DNA of 64,000 bases from Kitasatospora azatica KCTC 9699 (GTDB taxonomy: Bacteria; Actinomycetota; Actinomycetes; Streptomycetales; Streptomycetaceae). Where the stretch lies: the NCBI RefSeq assembly GCF_000744785.1, contig NZ_JQMO01000003.1:5270001-5334000 (forward strand), read 5' to 3'. Below, piece after piece: positions 46,439 through 54,667 of the stretch (positions are counted from its first letter, which is position 1; every line of letters begins with the position of its first letter). The notes under the pieces are model-generated. The model was not told the origin of the DNA, made no database searches, and saw only the letters and a list, made by a program, of their open reading frames with translations. The position numbers were made by a program, and so were the translations under genes.

Positions 46439-46555
46439 GTCGTGCGATCACAATTCGACGACCGAACGCGTCGTGCACCTGGAATTACACGACACAAGGC
46501 GTCGTAAAAACCCCGGAATTCCAGCATTTCCGAGCCCGGGGTACGACTTCACGAC
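46439..46555. promoter_or_regulatory. array of GTCGT/ACGAC half-sites upstream of the accessory operon
   Basis: Seven copies of GTCGT or its complement occur in 117 bp, at 46439, 46458, 46470, 46489, 46501, 46543 and 46551. GTCGTG (46470-46475) and CACGAC (46488-46493) form an inverted pair with a 12-bp gap. The last two lie against or over the -35 region of the candidate promoter, so a repressor array is likely. Confidence 0.6.
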
Positions 46556-46576
46556 GCCCCGTAATCGAGCTATCTT
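46548..46576 (+). promoter_or_regulatory. candidate promoter of the accessory operon
   Basis: TTCACG (46548-46553) and TATCTT (46571-46576) are separated by 17 bp, giving a predicted start near 46583. The local sequence is AT-richer than its surroundings. Confidence 0.5.
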
Positions 46577-46584
46577 AGAAATGT

Positions 46585-46616
46585 GCCCGGGAAAACCGGG
46601 CGGCGGAAAGTCCGCC
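46585..46616 (+). promoter_or_regulatory. two adjacent hairpins at the predicted 5' end of the mRNA
   Basis: Stem GCCCGG/CCGGGC with loop GAAAA (46585-46601) abuts stem GGCGGA/TCCGCC with loop AAG (46602-46616). Sitting at the predicted transcript start, they may protect the RNA or control translation of the ~175-nt leader. Confidence 0.5.
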
Positions 46617-46757
46617 AAAACCCCCGAGAAATCCGCCGACGGGTGAATTGTGCCCGCTGCCCGGCAAAAGGAAAGGAATAGGAATTTCTGGGGAAATGCC
46701 GGAATGCGGCCCTGCGCATTCACCCGAGCCCGCACTCGAAACGAAGGAGACCCTGAC

Positions 46758-47591
46758 ATGACCGACACGACCTGCACCCCCGCGACCTTCGCGGCCCCGC
46801 CCGGCAGTCACCCGGGCCCGTTCACCCCGGCCCCCACCCCGGTCCTCCCGGAGCCGACTGCCACCGGCGGGCGCGAGGAGTGGGAGGTGTACGTCAGCCC
46901 CCGCTACCTGGCCGGGCCCGGCCATGAGGCCGACGACGCCATGGCCCCCCTGCACGGCGACACCGGCTGGCACGGCTGGAGCGACGAGCTCGCCAACCGG
47001 CACGTCACCAGCCCCTGCGGGCGCGCCTACCTGGGCTTCCTGCCGGAGGACAATCCGGAGCCGGTCGGACTGTGGAAGGCCTGGGCACGCCCGCACCACC
47101 ACGGCCCCCGCACCTGGATGGCCGCCTTCTCCGACCAGATGCCTTACGAGTTCATGGGCGCCTTCACCGCCGAGTGGGCTGAGGGCTACAACCCCGACGA
47201 CCCCGCCTTCGCCGAGCCCGACGACGGCGGCCGCGACGGCGTCGAGAAGGTCCTGGCGGTCCTGCGGGAGGCCGGGTGGGACCGCGACCCGCAGACCGGC
47301 GCGGGCCGCACGGTCGAGCGGTGGACCGCTCCGGACGGCCGCGCGGGTGTCGAGGTGCGGGTGCACGCGCGGGGCGGCGTCGAGCACGAGATCCTCACCG
47401 GCGATCCCCGGTGGACGGTCTGGGCGTCCCCCGCCCCCTACCGCAGGCCCCTGTGGGACGCCGTGTTCAGCACCGGCACCCCGACCGGCCTGATCGCCGC
47501 GTTCTGCCGGGCCCTGGCCGACCGGGCCCCGCTGACCCGCGAGGACCAGCAGATCCCCCGCGCCTGCGAGGGCCGGGTCACCCTCACCTGA
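46758..47591 (+). CDS. DUF317-domain protein (277 aa)
   Basis: The pattern YVSPRYLAGPG ... GWHGWSDELANRHVTSPCGR ... YLGFLPED matches DUF317 proteins, a Streptomyces family often on plasmids and integrative elements; a second, weaker repeat follows (VSP-like start is lost). Function unknown. ATG has GAAGGAGA upstream. First gene after the half-site array. Confidence 0.85.
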   Translation: MTDTTCTPATFAAPPGSHPGPFTPAPTPVLPEPTATGGREEWEVYVSPRYLAGPGHEADDAMAPLHGDTGWHGWSDELANRHVTSPCGRAYLGFLPEDNPEPVGLWKAWARPHHHGPRTWMAAFSDQMPYEFMGAFTAEWAEGYNPDDPAFAEPDDGGRDGVEKVLAVLREAGWDRDPQTGAGRTVERWTAPDGRAGVEVRVHARGGVEHEILTGDPRWTVWASPAPYRRPLWDAVFSTGTPTGLIAAFCRALADRAPLTREDQQIPRACEGRVTLT

Positions 47592-47689
47592 CGCCGCACT
47601 GGAGGGGTGCCGCCCCCGACCGAAACGGGGGCGGTACCCACCCCCAGCGTCGCACAACCCGCCCAACCCGCACGGAATGGAGGCCCGAA

Positions 47690-48163
47690 ATGAGCATCCG
47701 CTCGGTTATCGCCCGCCCCACCCCCGACGGCTACGCCGGACGCTACGTCCACAGCGACGGCCACCCCACCACCCGCATCCCCATCCTCCTGGCCGCCGTA
47801 CAGGGCCACTTCGGCGGCGACCCGCAAGCCGCCGCCCGGTTCTACCTCGACGAGCACCCCGCTGGCTGGTACGAGCTGGGCCTCGACTTCACCACCACCC
47901 CCGGCTACACCGAAACCCGCCCCCACCCGGCCGGGGCGTGGCCCAACCGGTGCTTCTGCCACGGGGACCGCGCAGACGCGCCCGAGCTCCTCACCCACGA
48001 AAACGTCGACGCCGTCTGGCACGAGTGGATCTACCTCCTGCGCCCCGACGGCCTGCAGATCATCCGCACCGACTGGAGGAAGAGCACCCAGGCCGACTGG
48101 GCAAGCCACCTCCTTCCCTGGACCACCAACCCCCACGCCCCGCTGCCCGCCACCTTGCGCTGA
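47690..48163 (+). CDS. hypothetical accessory protein (157 aa)
   Basis: Not assigned to a named family. Soluble, rich in Trp, Tyr and His (AGWYELGLDF; DAVWHEWIYLL), with CFCHGD in the middle. It recalls small proteins that accompany DUF317 genes on Streptomyces plasmids. GGAGG precedes the ATG. Confidence 0.75.
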   Translation: MSIRSVIARPTPDGYAGRYVHSDGHPTTRIPILLAAVQGHFGGDPQAAARFYLDEHPAGWYELGLDFTTTPGYTETRPHPAGAWPNRCFCHGDRADAPELLTHENVDAVWHEWIYLLRPDGLQIIRTDWRKSTQADWASHLLPWTTNPHAPLPATLR

Positions 48164-48239
48164 CCGCGCACCACCCCTCTGCCCCCGGTGGCCGGGCAAC
48201 CCCCGCCCGGCCACCACCACCCGAAAGTGAGTAACCGTC

Positions 48240-48719
48240 ATGACCCGAAGCATCGCCGCGCGCGCCCAGGCCGCCGCCGACCACCTCGCCGCCACCGCCA
48301 CCGACCCGTTCTTCGCCCACCCCGCCCGCCCCGACGAGGCCGCCGCCGCACAGCTGCGCCTGGCCTACCTCCTCGGCGTCCCGGTGAACCGGGTCACCGT
48401 CACCAGCGACGGCCTGCGCCGCCACCACCAGAGCGGCGAGCCGCTCCTGCTGACCGTCACCGACTGGGCCGACGAGGGTGGCACCGAGGCGGTGTACCGG
48501 TTCATCCTCGGCGCCCCGCTGTACGACGACGACCCCTTCCGCCTGCTCGACGCGTGCCCCGAATGCGGCGCGGACGTGCCGGTCTGGACGGTCATCCGCA
48601 TCACCGACCTCGCCCCCGCCAACCGGTCCGACGTGCCCGCAGACCTGAGCGCCGACGACACCTTCCTGTACGACCCCGGCCACCGTGACACCTGCGACTT
48701 CGGCTCCATGCGCGGCTGA
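48240..48719 (+). CDS. hypothetical accessory protein (159 aa)
   Basis: Unknown. Contains a possible metal-binding pair CPECGAD near residue 106 and a final HRDTC, so one zinc site is plausible. The ribosome site is weak (GAAAGTGAG). Part of the same accessory operon. Confidence 0.7.
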   Translation: MTRSIAARAQAAADHLAATATDPFFAHPARPDEAAAAQLRLAYLLGVPVNRVTVTSDGLRRHHQSGEPLLLTVTDWADEGGTEAVYRFILGAPLYDDDPFRLLDACPECGADVPVWTVIRITDLAPANRSDVPADLSADDTFLYDPGHRDTCDFGSMRG

Positions 48720-48809
48720 CCGCACCACCCACCGCCGCCCGGAGCGGCCGGACACCGCGATGGCCGCCCCGCCCCGACCGCGACACACCCAGCCTGGAGG
48801 CTCTCGATC

Positions 48810-49112
48810 ATGACCACCCGTCACCGCACGGTCGCCGACCTGATCACCACCCTGACCGCCTTCGACCCCACCGCCCCCGTGCGCCTGGCCATCAACCCCC
48901 AGTGGCCCTTCGAGCACTACGTCGGCACCGTTACCGCCACCCCCGGCATCAACCCGACCACCGGCCCCGGCGACACCGACCTCACCGGACCCGACGGCGC
49001 CCCGACCGGGGTGGTGTGGATCGGAGACGGCGGCCAGATCGGCTACCTGCCCGCCGAAGCCTGGCTCGACCTCCACCACGACCCCTACGACGACCTGTAC
49101 GGCGCGGCCTGA
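48810..49112 (+). CDS. small hypothetical protein (100 aa)
   Basis: Opens TVADLITTLTAFDPTAPVRL, a pattern common in small plasmid and phage proteins that regulate or modify nucleic-acid metabolism; no function can be assigned. GGAGG lies ten bases upstream of the ATG. Confidence 0.7.
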   Translation: MTTRHRTVADLITTLTAFDPTAPVRLAINPQWPFEHYVGTVTATPGINPTTGPGDTDLTGPDGAPTGVVWIGDGGQIGYLPAEAWLDLHHDPYDDLYGAA

Positions 49113-49283
49113 CAACCCGACCCGGGGTGGCGGCGCCCGACCGGCGCCGCCACCCCGGGCCGACACCGTCCGACTGCCCGGAGCCCGCCCGCTCGAACGC
49201 TTCCACCTTGTCAACAACCGACCGCCACCTCGCCGCCGCCCCGCCCCGGCGGCGACTCCTCCCCGAGAACGGAGCCACCCGCC

Positions 49284-50129
49284 ATGACCGCCCACCAGCC
49301 CACGCCCGCCACGCTGCCCGGCCTGCGAGCCCTCGCCGCCACCGTCCTCGCCACCGCCATCGCCGCAGCCCTCACCGCCGACGACCGCTTCGCCGACGCC
49401 CACCGCCAGATCCACCGGATCGCCCCCGGCCCCGCGCTGCCGCCCGGCCACACCGACCTCGTCCGCCGCGAGAGCGCCTACCGCCTCGCCCACGCCGCCC
49501 AGCTCAACCCCCACGGCCTCCTCGCCCCGAGCCCCGCCCCGGCGCTCGAAGGCCGCGACCGCGCCTGGCCGCGCCCCATTCGCAGCACCGCCCTCCTCAC
49601 CGCCCTCGCCCAACTCCCCGCCACCCCCGACCGCACCCTGCTGATCCCCGGTCAGCCGCCCAAGACCCCCACGGCCATCACCGACCGACTCACCATCACC
49701 CTCCACGCCGCCGCCATTCAGGCCGCCACCGACCTGCGCGGCAACCGCGCCCGCAACCTCACCCACGCCCTCACCGCCGCATCCAGGCATGCCACCCGCA
49801 CCCTGCCCGCCGGATACGACCTCCTCCTGGAGCGCGAGATGACGCTGCGCCTCGCGCTCACCCTCGCCCTGCCCACCACCGGCGCCCTGGCCCCCGGCCT
49901 GGACCTCGCACTCGCCCACGCCACCTCCACCACCAACCGCACCGAACTCGCTGACCTCATCCTCACCGCCCTGCGCCCCGCCCCCACCCGCCCGGCACCC
50001 ACCCCGGTGTTCCGCAGCCACCTCGCCCACGTCCCGCGCCAGCGGGTCATCGCCGGGCCCTGCACCTGCGCATGCGCCAGCGGCGGGTTCTGCGGCGGCT
50101 GCGGCCACGCCGGATGCGCCCGCCGCTGA
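49284..50129 (+). CDS. hypothetical protein with Cys-rich C-terminus (281 aa)
   Basis: Mostly alanine-rich helices, ending in GPCTCACASGGFCGGCGHAG, six cysteines in about 20 residues, which may bind a zinc or iron-sulfur cluster. No family recognised. GGAGC precedes the ATG. Confidence 0.65.
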   Translation: MTAHQPTPATLPGLRALAATVLATAIAAALTADDRFADAHRQIHRIAPGPALPPGHTDLVRRESAYRLAHAAQLNPHGLLAPSPAPALEGRDRAWPRPIRSTALLTALAQLPATPDRTLLIPGQPPKTPTAITDRLTITLHAAAIQAATDLRGNRARNLTHALTAASRHATRTLPAGYDLLLEREMTLRLALTLALPTTGALAPGLDLALAHATSTTNRTELADLILTALRPAPTRPAPTPVFRSHLAHVPRQRVIAGPCTCACASGGFCGGCGHAGCARR

Positions 50130-50224
50130 CCCACCCGCCCCATCCACCCCCGGGGCCGCCCCACACCGGCGGCGGCCCCGGACCGCACAACCAGCAAACC
50201 AACGAAGCCAAGGAGGCACCTTCC

Positions 50225-51484
50225 ATGTCCCAGACCACGATCGCCACCACCCCGACCGCCGACCGACCGGTCACCGCCCTGACCGGCACCACCGCCGCCG
50301 TCTACACCGAACTGTGCGGACAGGAGCGCGCGACCGCCGCCGCCCTGGCCCTCGCGGCCGAGGTCAGCCCCTCCGCCGCCCGCAAGGCCCTCACCGCCCT
50401 CGAGCAGCGGGGCCTGGCCCGCCGCACCCCGGGCGGCAACGACCGCACCCGCCGCCTGCCCGACCACTGGTACCCCGCCACCCCCGGTGATCTCCCCCCG
50501 GCTGCAGAGCAGGAGACCGCACCGGCGGGGGAGGCGGCCGAGAACGCTGACGAGGCGGCGGACCCGCAGCGCGACACCCACACCCCGGCCAACCCCGAAG
50601 GCGAAGGCGACGGCGGCACGCCGCATGAGGACCAGGTGGACGATGAGAGCCACGCCCCGAACACCGACACGCTCCCGGACAGCCCGGAGTTGACTGCCGA
50701 CCCGCTCGCCGCAGATGACCTCCCGGCGGAGGACCCCGCCCCGGGCGGAGCACCGGCCCCTGAGGCCGCCGATAGCGGCGTGGCCGACCCCGATGACGGC
50801 AGCGGACAGGCAGGCGCCGCGATCGAGGACCTGACCGTGCCGATGGCGGCCGAGAACACTGATGAGTGGACCGAGCCGCAGCGCGGCCCCGAGACCCCGG
50901 TTCACCCCGACGGCGATGGCGGCCAGGCGCCGCAGGGCGACCCGGCGAGCGAAGAGACCGACACCTCGAACACCCCGGACGCCACTGAGAGCGCGGAGTT
51001 GACCGCCCATCCGCTCGCCATAGATGGAACTCTGGGGGAGGACGACGCGCCCGGCCCCGGGGCCACCGCGAATCGCCCGGCCGACCCCGAGAGCGGCGGC
51101 GCAGGAGCAGCCGCCGCCGGGGAGGAGCCGACCGGGCCCACGGCGGGCGGCGACGCGCCCACGGTGTCCACCGCACAGTGCTGTCCGACCTGCGGCACCC
51201 ACCTGCGCCCCCCGGCCCGCAAGCGCGCCTCCACGGCCACCAGCGGCGGGTCCCGGCTCGCGCCCGGCCAACTGCACCAGATGATCCTGGACCACCTGCG
51301 GGCCAACCCCGAAACGGACTGGTCCCCCACCAAGATCTCCCAGGCACTCGGGCGATCCTCCGGCGCGATCTCCAACGCCCTGGTCACCATGGTCAGCCGG
51401 GGCGAGGCCGTCATGACCTGTGCCCAGCCCCGCCGCTACCAGGCCGCACCGACCGCCACCGAGGAGGCTCCCAGCGGCAACTAA
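50225..51484 (+). CDS. two-ended winged-helix protein with repeated acidic linker (419 aa)
   Basis: Residues ~18-75 form a MarR-like winged helix (AVYTELCGQERATAAALALA, ALEQRGLARRTPGGNDR) and residues ~350-410 a second one (MILDHLRANPETDWSPTKIS, NALVTMVSRGEAVM). Between them lies a long Asp/Glu/Pro-rich linker that is an imperfect two-copy repeat of 104 residues (starting near 104 and 208, each with AAEN-D-E, PQR and ELTA-PLA). CCPTCGTHL may bind zinc. Probably a DNA-binding regulator or segregation-type protein of the element. ATG follows AAGGAGG. Confidence 0.8.
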   Translation: MSQTTIATTPTADRPVTALTGTTAAVYTELCGQERATAAALALAAEVSPSAARKALTALEQRGLARRTPGGNDRTRRLPDHWYPATPGDLPPAAEQETAPAGEAAENADEAADPQRDTHTPANPEGEGDGGTPHEDQVDDESHAPNTDTLPDSPELTADPLAADDLPAEDPAPGGAPAPEAADSGVADPDDGSGQAGAAIEDLTVPMAAENTDEWTEPQRGPETPVHPDGDGGQAPQGDPASEETDTSNTPDATESAELTAHPLAIDGTLGEDDAPGPGATANRPADPESGGAGAAAAGEEPTGPTAGGDAPTVSTAQCCPTCGTHLRPPARKRASTATSGGSRLAPGQLHQMILDHLRANPETDWSPTKISQALGRSSGAISNALVTMVSRGEAVMTCAQPRRYQAAPTATEEAPSGN

Positions 51485-51495
51485 CAGCGCGGTAA

Positions 51496-51529
51496 GGGCC
51501 GTCCGGGGGGAAAATCCCTCGGACGGCCC
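51496..51529 (+). terminator. strong hairpin terminator of the accessory operon
   Basis: Perfect 10-bp arms GGGCCGTCCG (51496-51505) and CGGACGGCCC (51520-51529), extended inwards by G/C pairs around an AAAAT loop, lie 12 bases after the last stop. No T-run follows, as is common in Streptomyces. Confidence 0.75.
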
Positions 51530-51859
51530 GTCCGCGCGCCGGCGCTGATCGCCATGCCGGCGGACTCCAGCGGTTCAGCGGCCACACACCGAACCGACGC
51601 GAACCACAGGCTGGGCGCGCGTCATCCAGTCAAATCGCCTGGGGCGGTGGACCTCTGGTGAGGTGGTGTGCGGCAGGACCGGTTCATCGCAATCTTGAAG
51701 CGACCCGCCGGGAGGTGCCAACGAGCGGCCCGCTGAGGGGTGGACCGCAGCCGGCTGACCGGGTGAATGATCTTCGCTGCCCGCAGCGGATGCGGGGGCG
51801 TCCCCGTTCGGCCGAGTGTTCCGGAGATGGTCCGGGCATTTGCTCCGCAGGAGGTCCTG
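51530..51859. other. intergenic stretch, nothing recognised
   Basis: No coding frame or structure stands out. It should contain the promoter of the small secreted protein gene that follows. Confidence 0.4.
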
Positions 51860-52093
51860 ATGCGTGTCGTCCGGCCCGTTGCCCTACTGACCGCTGCTCT
51901 CGGCATTGTCGTACTCGCCAGCCCAGCCGCCAACGCCCAGACCCGCGCCGTCCAGCGCGGCGTGACCGGCTGCTTCGCCTGGAGCTGGGACCCTGGTTTC
52001 GCCTGGACGACCGTGTATTGGCACAACCGCTGCGACACCGCCCACGTCCTGAGGATCTCCTGGAAGTACAGCGGCTGGAGGTTCCGATTGTAG
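51860..52093 (+). CDS. small secreted protein (77 aa)
   Basis: A clear signal peptide (MRVVRPVALLTAALGIVVLA, cleavage after SPAANA) is followed by a ~50-residue mature part with two cysteines and many aromatics (CFAWSWDPGFAWTTVYWHNR-C), so one disulfide is likely. AGGAGG precedes the ATG. No family recognised; size and composition fit a surface-active or antagonistic peptide, which is speculation. Confidence 0.7.
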   Translation: MRVVRPVALLTAALGIVVLASPAANAQTRAVQRGVTGCFAWSWDPGFAWTTVYWHNRCDTAHVLRISWKYSGWRFRL

Positions 52094-52198
52094 GGTGTCG
52101 CACCCCGCTGCATACTCAGCGCCTGTTGCATCTCGATGAGACTCGCAGGTCAACGGCAGGATGGTGCTTACTGTAGCTAAACGCTCACCGTTGGAGCA

Positions 52199-52795
52199 TT
52201 ACCGCTGCCGGATGGTGGCGCTCAAGCGTTGCGCGGCCGCCTCGAACCTGACAGAGGCGTCACTCGAAGAAAGGGCGCCTGTCTGCTTGTTCGTCGGCTT
52301 AATCTTTCCCTTTAGGCCCCGCGCCCAGTATCTTCCCAAGGCATCTCGAAAGTGAATCTGAACCGGCTCCTCCTTGAGAAACCTTTCGATCTCTGCAACG
52401 ACATCTTCATCTCTCAGCAACGAGCTTTCCAGTACGGCAATTGCTCGAAATGCACCGAGAAATGCAGCTACTTTCGGGTAAATGGCTTGCTCATCAGCCT
52501 GCTTTGGCTGCAGTTCTGGATACTCGGCCAGCACGTAGCGGTCTGCATCCATGATAGTCAAATGATAGACTGGAGTATCCCCAAAGTTTTCAACATGCAG
52601 AGCGAACTTCTGTTCGTCGCCATCGGAGCTCTCGCTGATCCATGCAGCTATCTTGCTCGCATATTCTCGCCTCTTGTCCCGCTGACTGTGCCAATAGGTA
52701 AGCGCTGCGATGAGAACGCTGGCGGTACTCACCCAGGCGGGAACTGATCCCCAATCCATTCCAGAGAGGCCAATTGTAAGGAATGTGGACGTCAT
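52199..52795 (-). CDS. single-pass membrane protein of unknown function (198 aa)
   Basis: Opening MDWGSVPAWVSTASVLIAAL (from the internal Met13) carries one membrane helix; the following cytoplasmic domain is mixed alpha/beta (FALHVENFGDTPVYHLTIMD). ATG at 52795 or the internal one at 52759 could be used. Less GC-rich than neighbours, suggesting acquisition. Its layout recalls the protein at 32586-33014. It may be a membrane-anchored sensor. Confidence 0.7.
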   Translation of the reverse strand: MTSTFLTIGLSGMDWGSVPAWVSTASVLIAALTYWHSQRDKRREYASKIAAWISESSDGDEQKFALHVENFGDTPVYHLTIMDADRYVLAEYPELQPKQADEQAIYPKVAAFLGAFRAIAVLESSLLRDEDVVAEIERFLKEEPVQIHFRDALGRYWARGLKGKIKPTNKQTGALSSSDASVRFEAAAQRLSATIRQR

Positions 52796-52895
52796 AGATG
52801 ACTCCCGCGTGGCACATCTTCGGATCCAGCAGCTCTCGCCCATATGGCCGCCTCTTATGACCGTAGGACGTTGGATCCTGTGTCGCCACTGGCGG

Positions 52896-52979
52896 TACTC
52901 CGATTGAACGGGCGGTGTCCGGTATCGAAGGGATCGTGGAACGTCACCCAGCGCGGACACCGCCCGTTCAATCGGAGTA
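52896..52979. repeat. perfect 26-bp inverted repeat with 32-bp centre
   Basis: The arms 52896-52921 and 52954-52979 (starting TACTCCGATTGAACGGGCGG) are fully complementary. No gene is inside. It could be a small non-autonomous element, a joined pair of IS ends, or a strong terminator for genes on either side. Confidence 0.85.
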
Positions 52980-53329
52980 GTTGCAGTTGATGAAGTGGCG
53001 AAGTCGAACGCTGCAGAGTTCGGGATGGGTCCGGTCTCTACGTTTAGGTGATGCGGGTCCAGAGTGTCTCGCACAGGCCCCTGACCTGCACCTAACCTCG
53101 ATCCTGCGTGATGGCCCGTCAGCTTGGCTGGCGGGCCGTTTCTGCTTGGTCGGGCTGGGTGTTTCTGCCGACGGGTATGGCGATGGCCCGGCTGTCGCGT
53201 CGGGTGGCGCCAGGCGAGCAGGTCGAGTGCGATCTGGACGATCTCCAACCAGACCTGGTTCTGGGCGGCGTCGTGCAGGGGCAGGTTGCGCAGGCCGGTG
53301 TCGCGGGCGGCGCGGATGCGGTCCTCGGC

Positions 53330-54667
53330 CAGGGGCGTTTCAAAGTCCTGGTGATCACATGAGTTCGCAGGCCAGAGCGGTCTGGAGGGTCCGGGTAGGC
53401 CCGTCACGTACGCATCGAAGCTCCAGTTGAACGAGGTGACCTTGCCAAGTCGCCTTGAACCGCTGGAGCTTCGATGTGCCGTCAGTCTGCCACCGTCTGT
53501 CTCGTCAAGTCGCCCACTCTGGAGGAGGTGGCGGGACTCTCGCTGGTGGAGCGGTTGCGGGTGCTGCCGGATCCGCGTCGGCGGCGCGGTGTGCGTCACC
53601 CGTTCGTGGCGGTGCTGCTGGTTGCTGCCTCGGCGGTGGTCGCCGGCGCGCGCTCGTATGCGGCGATCGGCCAGTGGTCCGCGAATGCTCCGCAGCAGGC
53701 CCTGGCCCGGCTGGGTGCTCGTGTGGCGGGCGCGTTGGGGGTGCGCATCGGGCCGAGCGCCGCCACGATCCGACGGGTCGTCAACCTGGTCTGCCCCCGG
53801 GGCCTGGCCGATCTAACCGGTGCTGATCCCGGCGGTGCGGACTCGGTGGCCGTGGACGGCAAGACCGCCCGTGGCTCCCGGAACGGCCAGACTCCCGCCG
53901 CCCACCTGCTGGCCGCGATGACCGGTGACGGCCGGACCGTCACCCAGCTACGGGTTCCCGACAAGACCAACGAAATCACGTGCTTCGCCACGCTGCTGGA
54001 GCCCTACGACCTGACCGGGATCACCGTCACCGCCGACGCCCTGCACACCCAGCGCGCCCACGCGCGCTTCCTCGTGGAGGAGAAGAAGGCCCACTACCTG
54101 CTGGTGGTCAAGGCCAACCAGCCTGAGCTGCACCGCCGGCTGCGGTCACTGCCGTGGAAGGACGTCACCGCGAGGCGCTACGACCGCGAGATCGGCCACG
54201 GCCGCAAGGAGACCCGCGTGACCAGGGCACTCACCATCACCGGTCTCGGCCTGGACTTTCCCCACGCCGTCCAGGCCGTGCGGATCCTGCGACACCGCAC
54301 CGACCTCAAGGTTGGCACCGTGAGCCGTCAGACCGTCTATGCGATCACCGACTTGACCTCACAAGAAGCCTCACCCCAGCGCCTGGGCCAGCTCGCCAGG
54401 TCACAGTGGACCATCGAGAACCGGCTGCACTTCGTCCGCGACACCACCTTCGGCGAGGACGCCTCGAAGATCCGCACCGGCCACGGACCCGAGAACATGG
54501 CGACCCTCCGCAACTTGGCGATCAACACGCTGCGACAGCACGGACACCGCAACATCGCTGCCGGCCTCCGCCACGTCTCCTACGAGCCCTTCAACAGGCC
54601 GCTGGACCTCCTGGGCATCGCCTGACCAGCCGGTCTACATGATCACCGGGACTTTGAAACGCCCCTG
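53330..54667 (+). mobile_element. ISAs1-family element, copy 1 (1338 bp)
   Basis: Terminal repeats of 28 bp (CAGGGGCGTTTCAAAGTCC... and its complement) match at 27 positions. The flanking 10-bp duplication GGTCCTCGGC is at 53320-53329 and 54668-54677. The whole element equals copy 2 except for one base seen at 53407 (C here, T at 56420). Confidence 0.93.
53474..54625 (+). CDS. ISAs1-family transposase, copy 1 (383 aa)
   Basis: N-terminal DUF4277/H_repeat-like part (LVERLRVLPDPRRRRGVRHP), then a DDE core with VAVDGKTARGSRN (first Asp), TGITVTADALHTQRAHARFL (second Asp) and SQWTIENRLHFVRD (Glu). Full length with no frameshift; identical to copy 2, so both may be active or recently active. Confidence 0.95.
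   Translation: MCRQSATVCLVKSPTLEEVAGLSLVERLRVLPDPRRRRGVRHPFVAVLLVAASAVVAGARSYAAIGQWSANAPQQALARLGARVAGALGVRIGPSAATIRRVVNLVCPRGLADLTGADPGGADSVAVDGKTARGSRNGQTPAAHLLAAMTGDGRTVTQLRVPDKTNEITCFATLLEPYDLTGITVTADALHTQRAHARFLVEEKKAHYLLVVKANQPELHRRLRSLPWKDVTARRYDREIGHGRKETRVTRALTITGLGLDFPHAVQAVRILRHRTDLKVGTVSRQTVYAITDLTSQEASPQRLGQLARSQWTIENRLHFVRDTTFGEDASKIRTGHGPENMATLRNLAINTLRQHGHRNIAAGLRHVSYEPFNRPLDLLGIA

Noticed and set aside
48060..50219. Minus-strand open frame of 719 aa, Gly/Val/Ala-rich
   Set aside because: Covers four plus-strand genes with ribosome sites; its repetitive composition is typical of an antisense frame in GC-rich DNA.
49718..51295. Minus-strand open frame of 525 aa
   Set aside because: Antisense to the double winged-helix gene and its neighbour.
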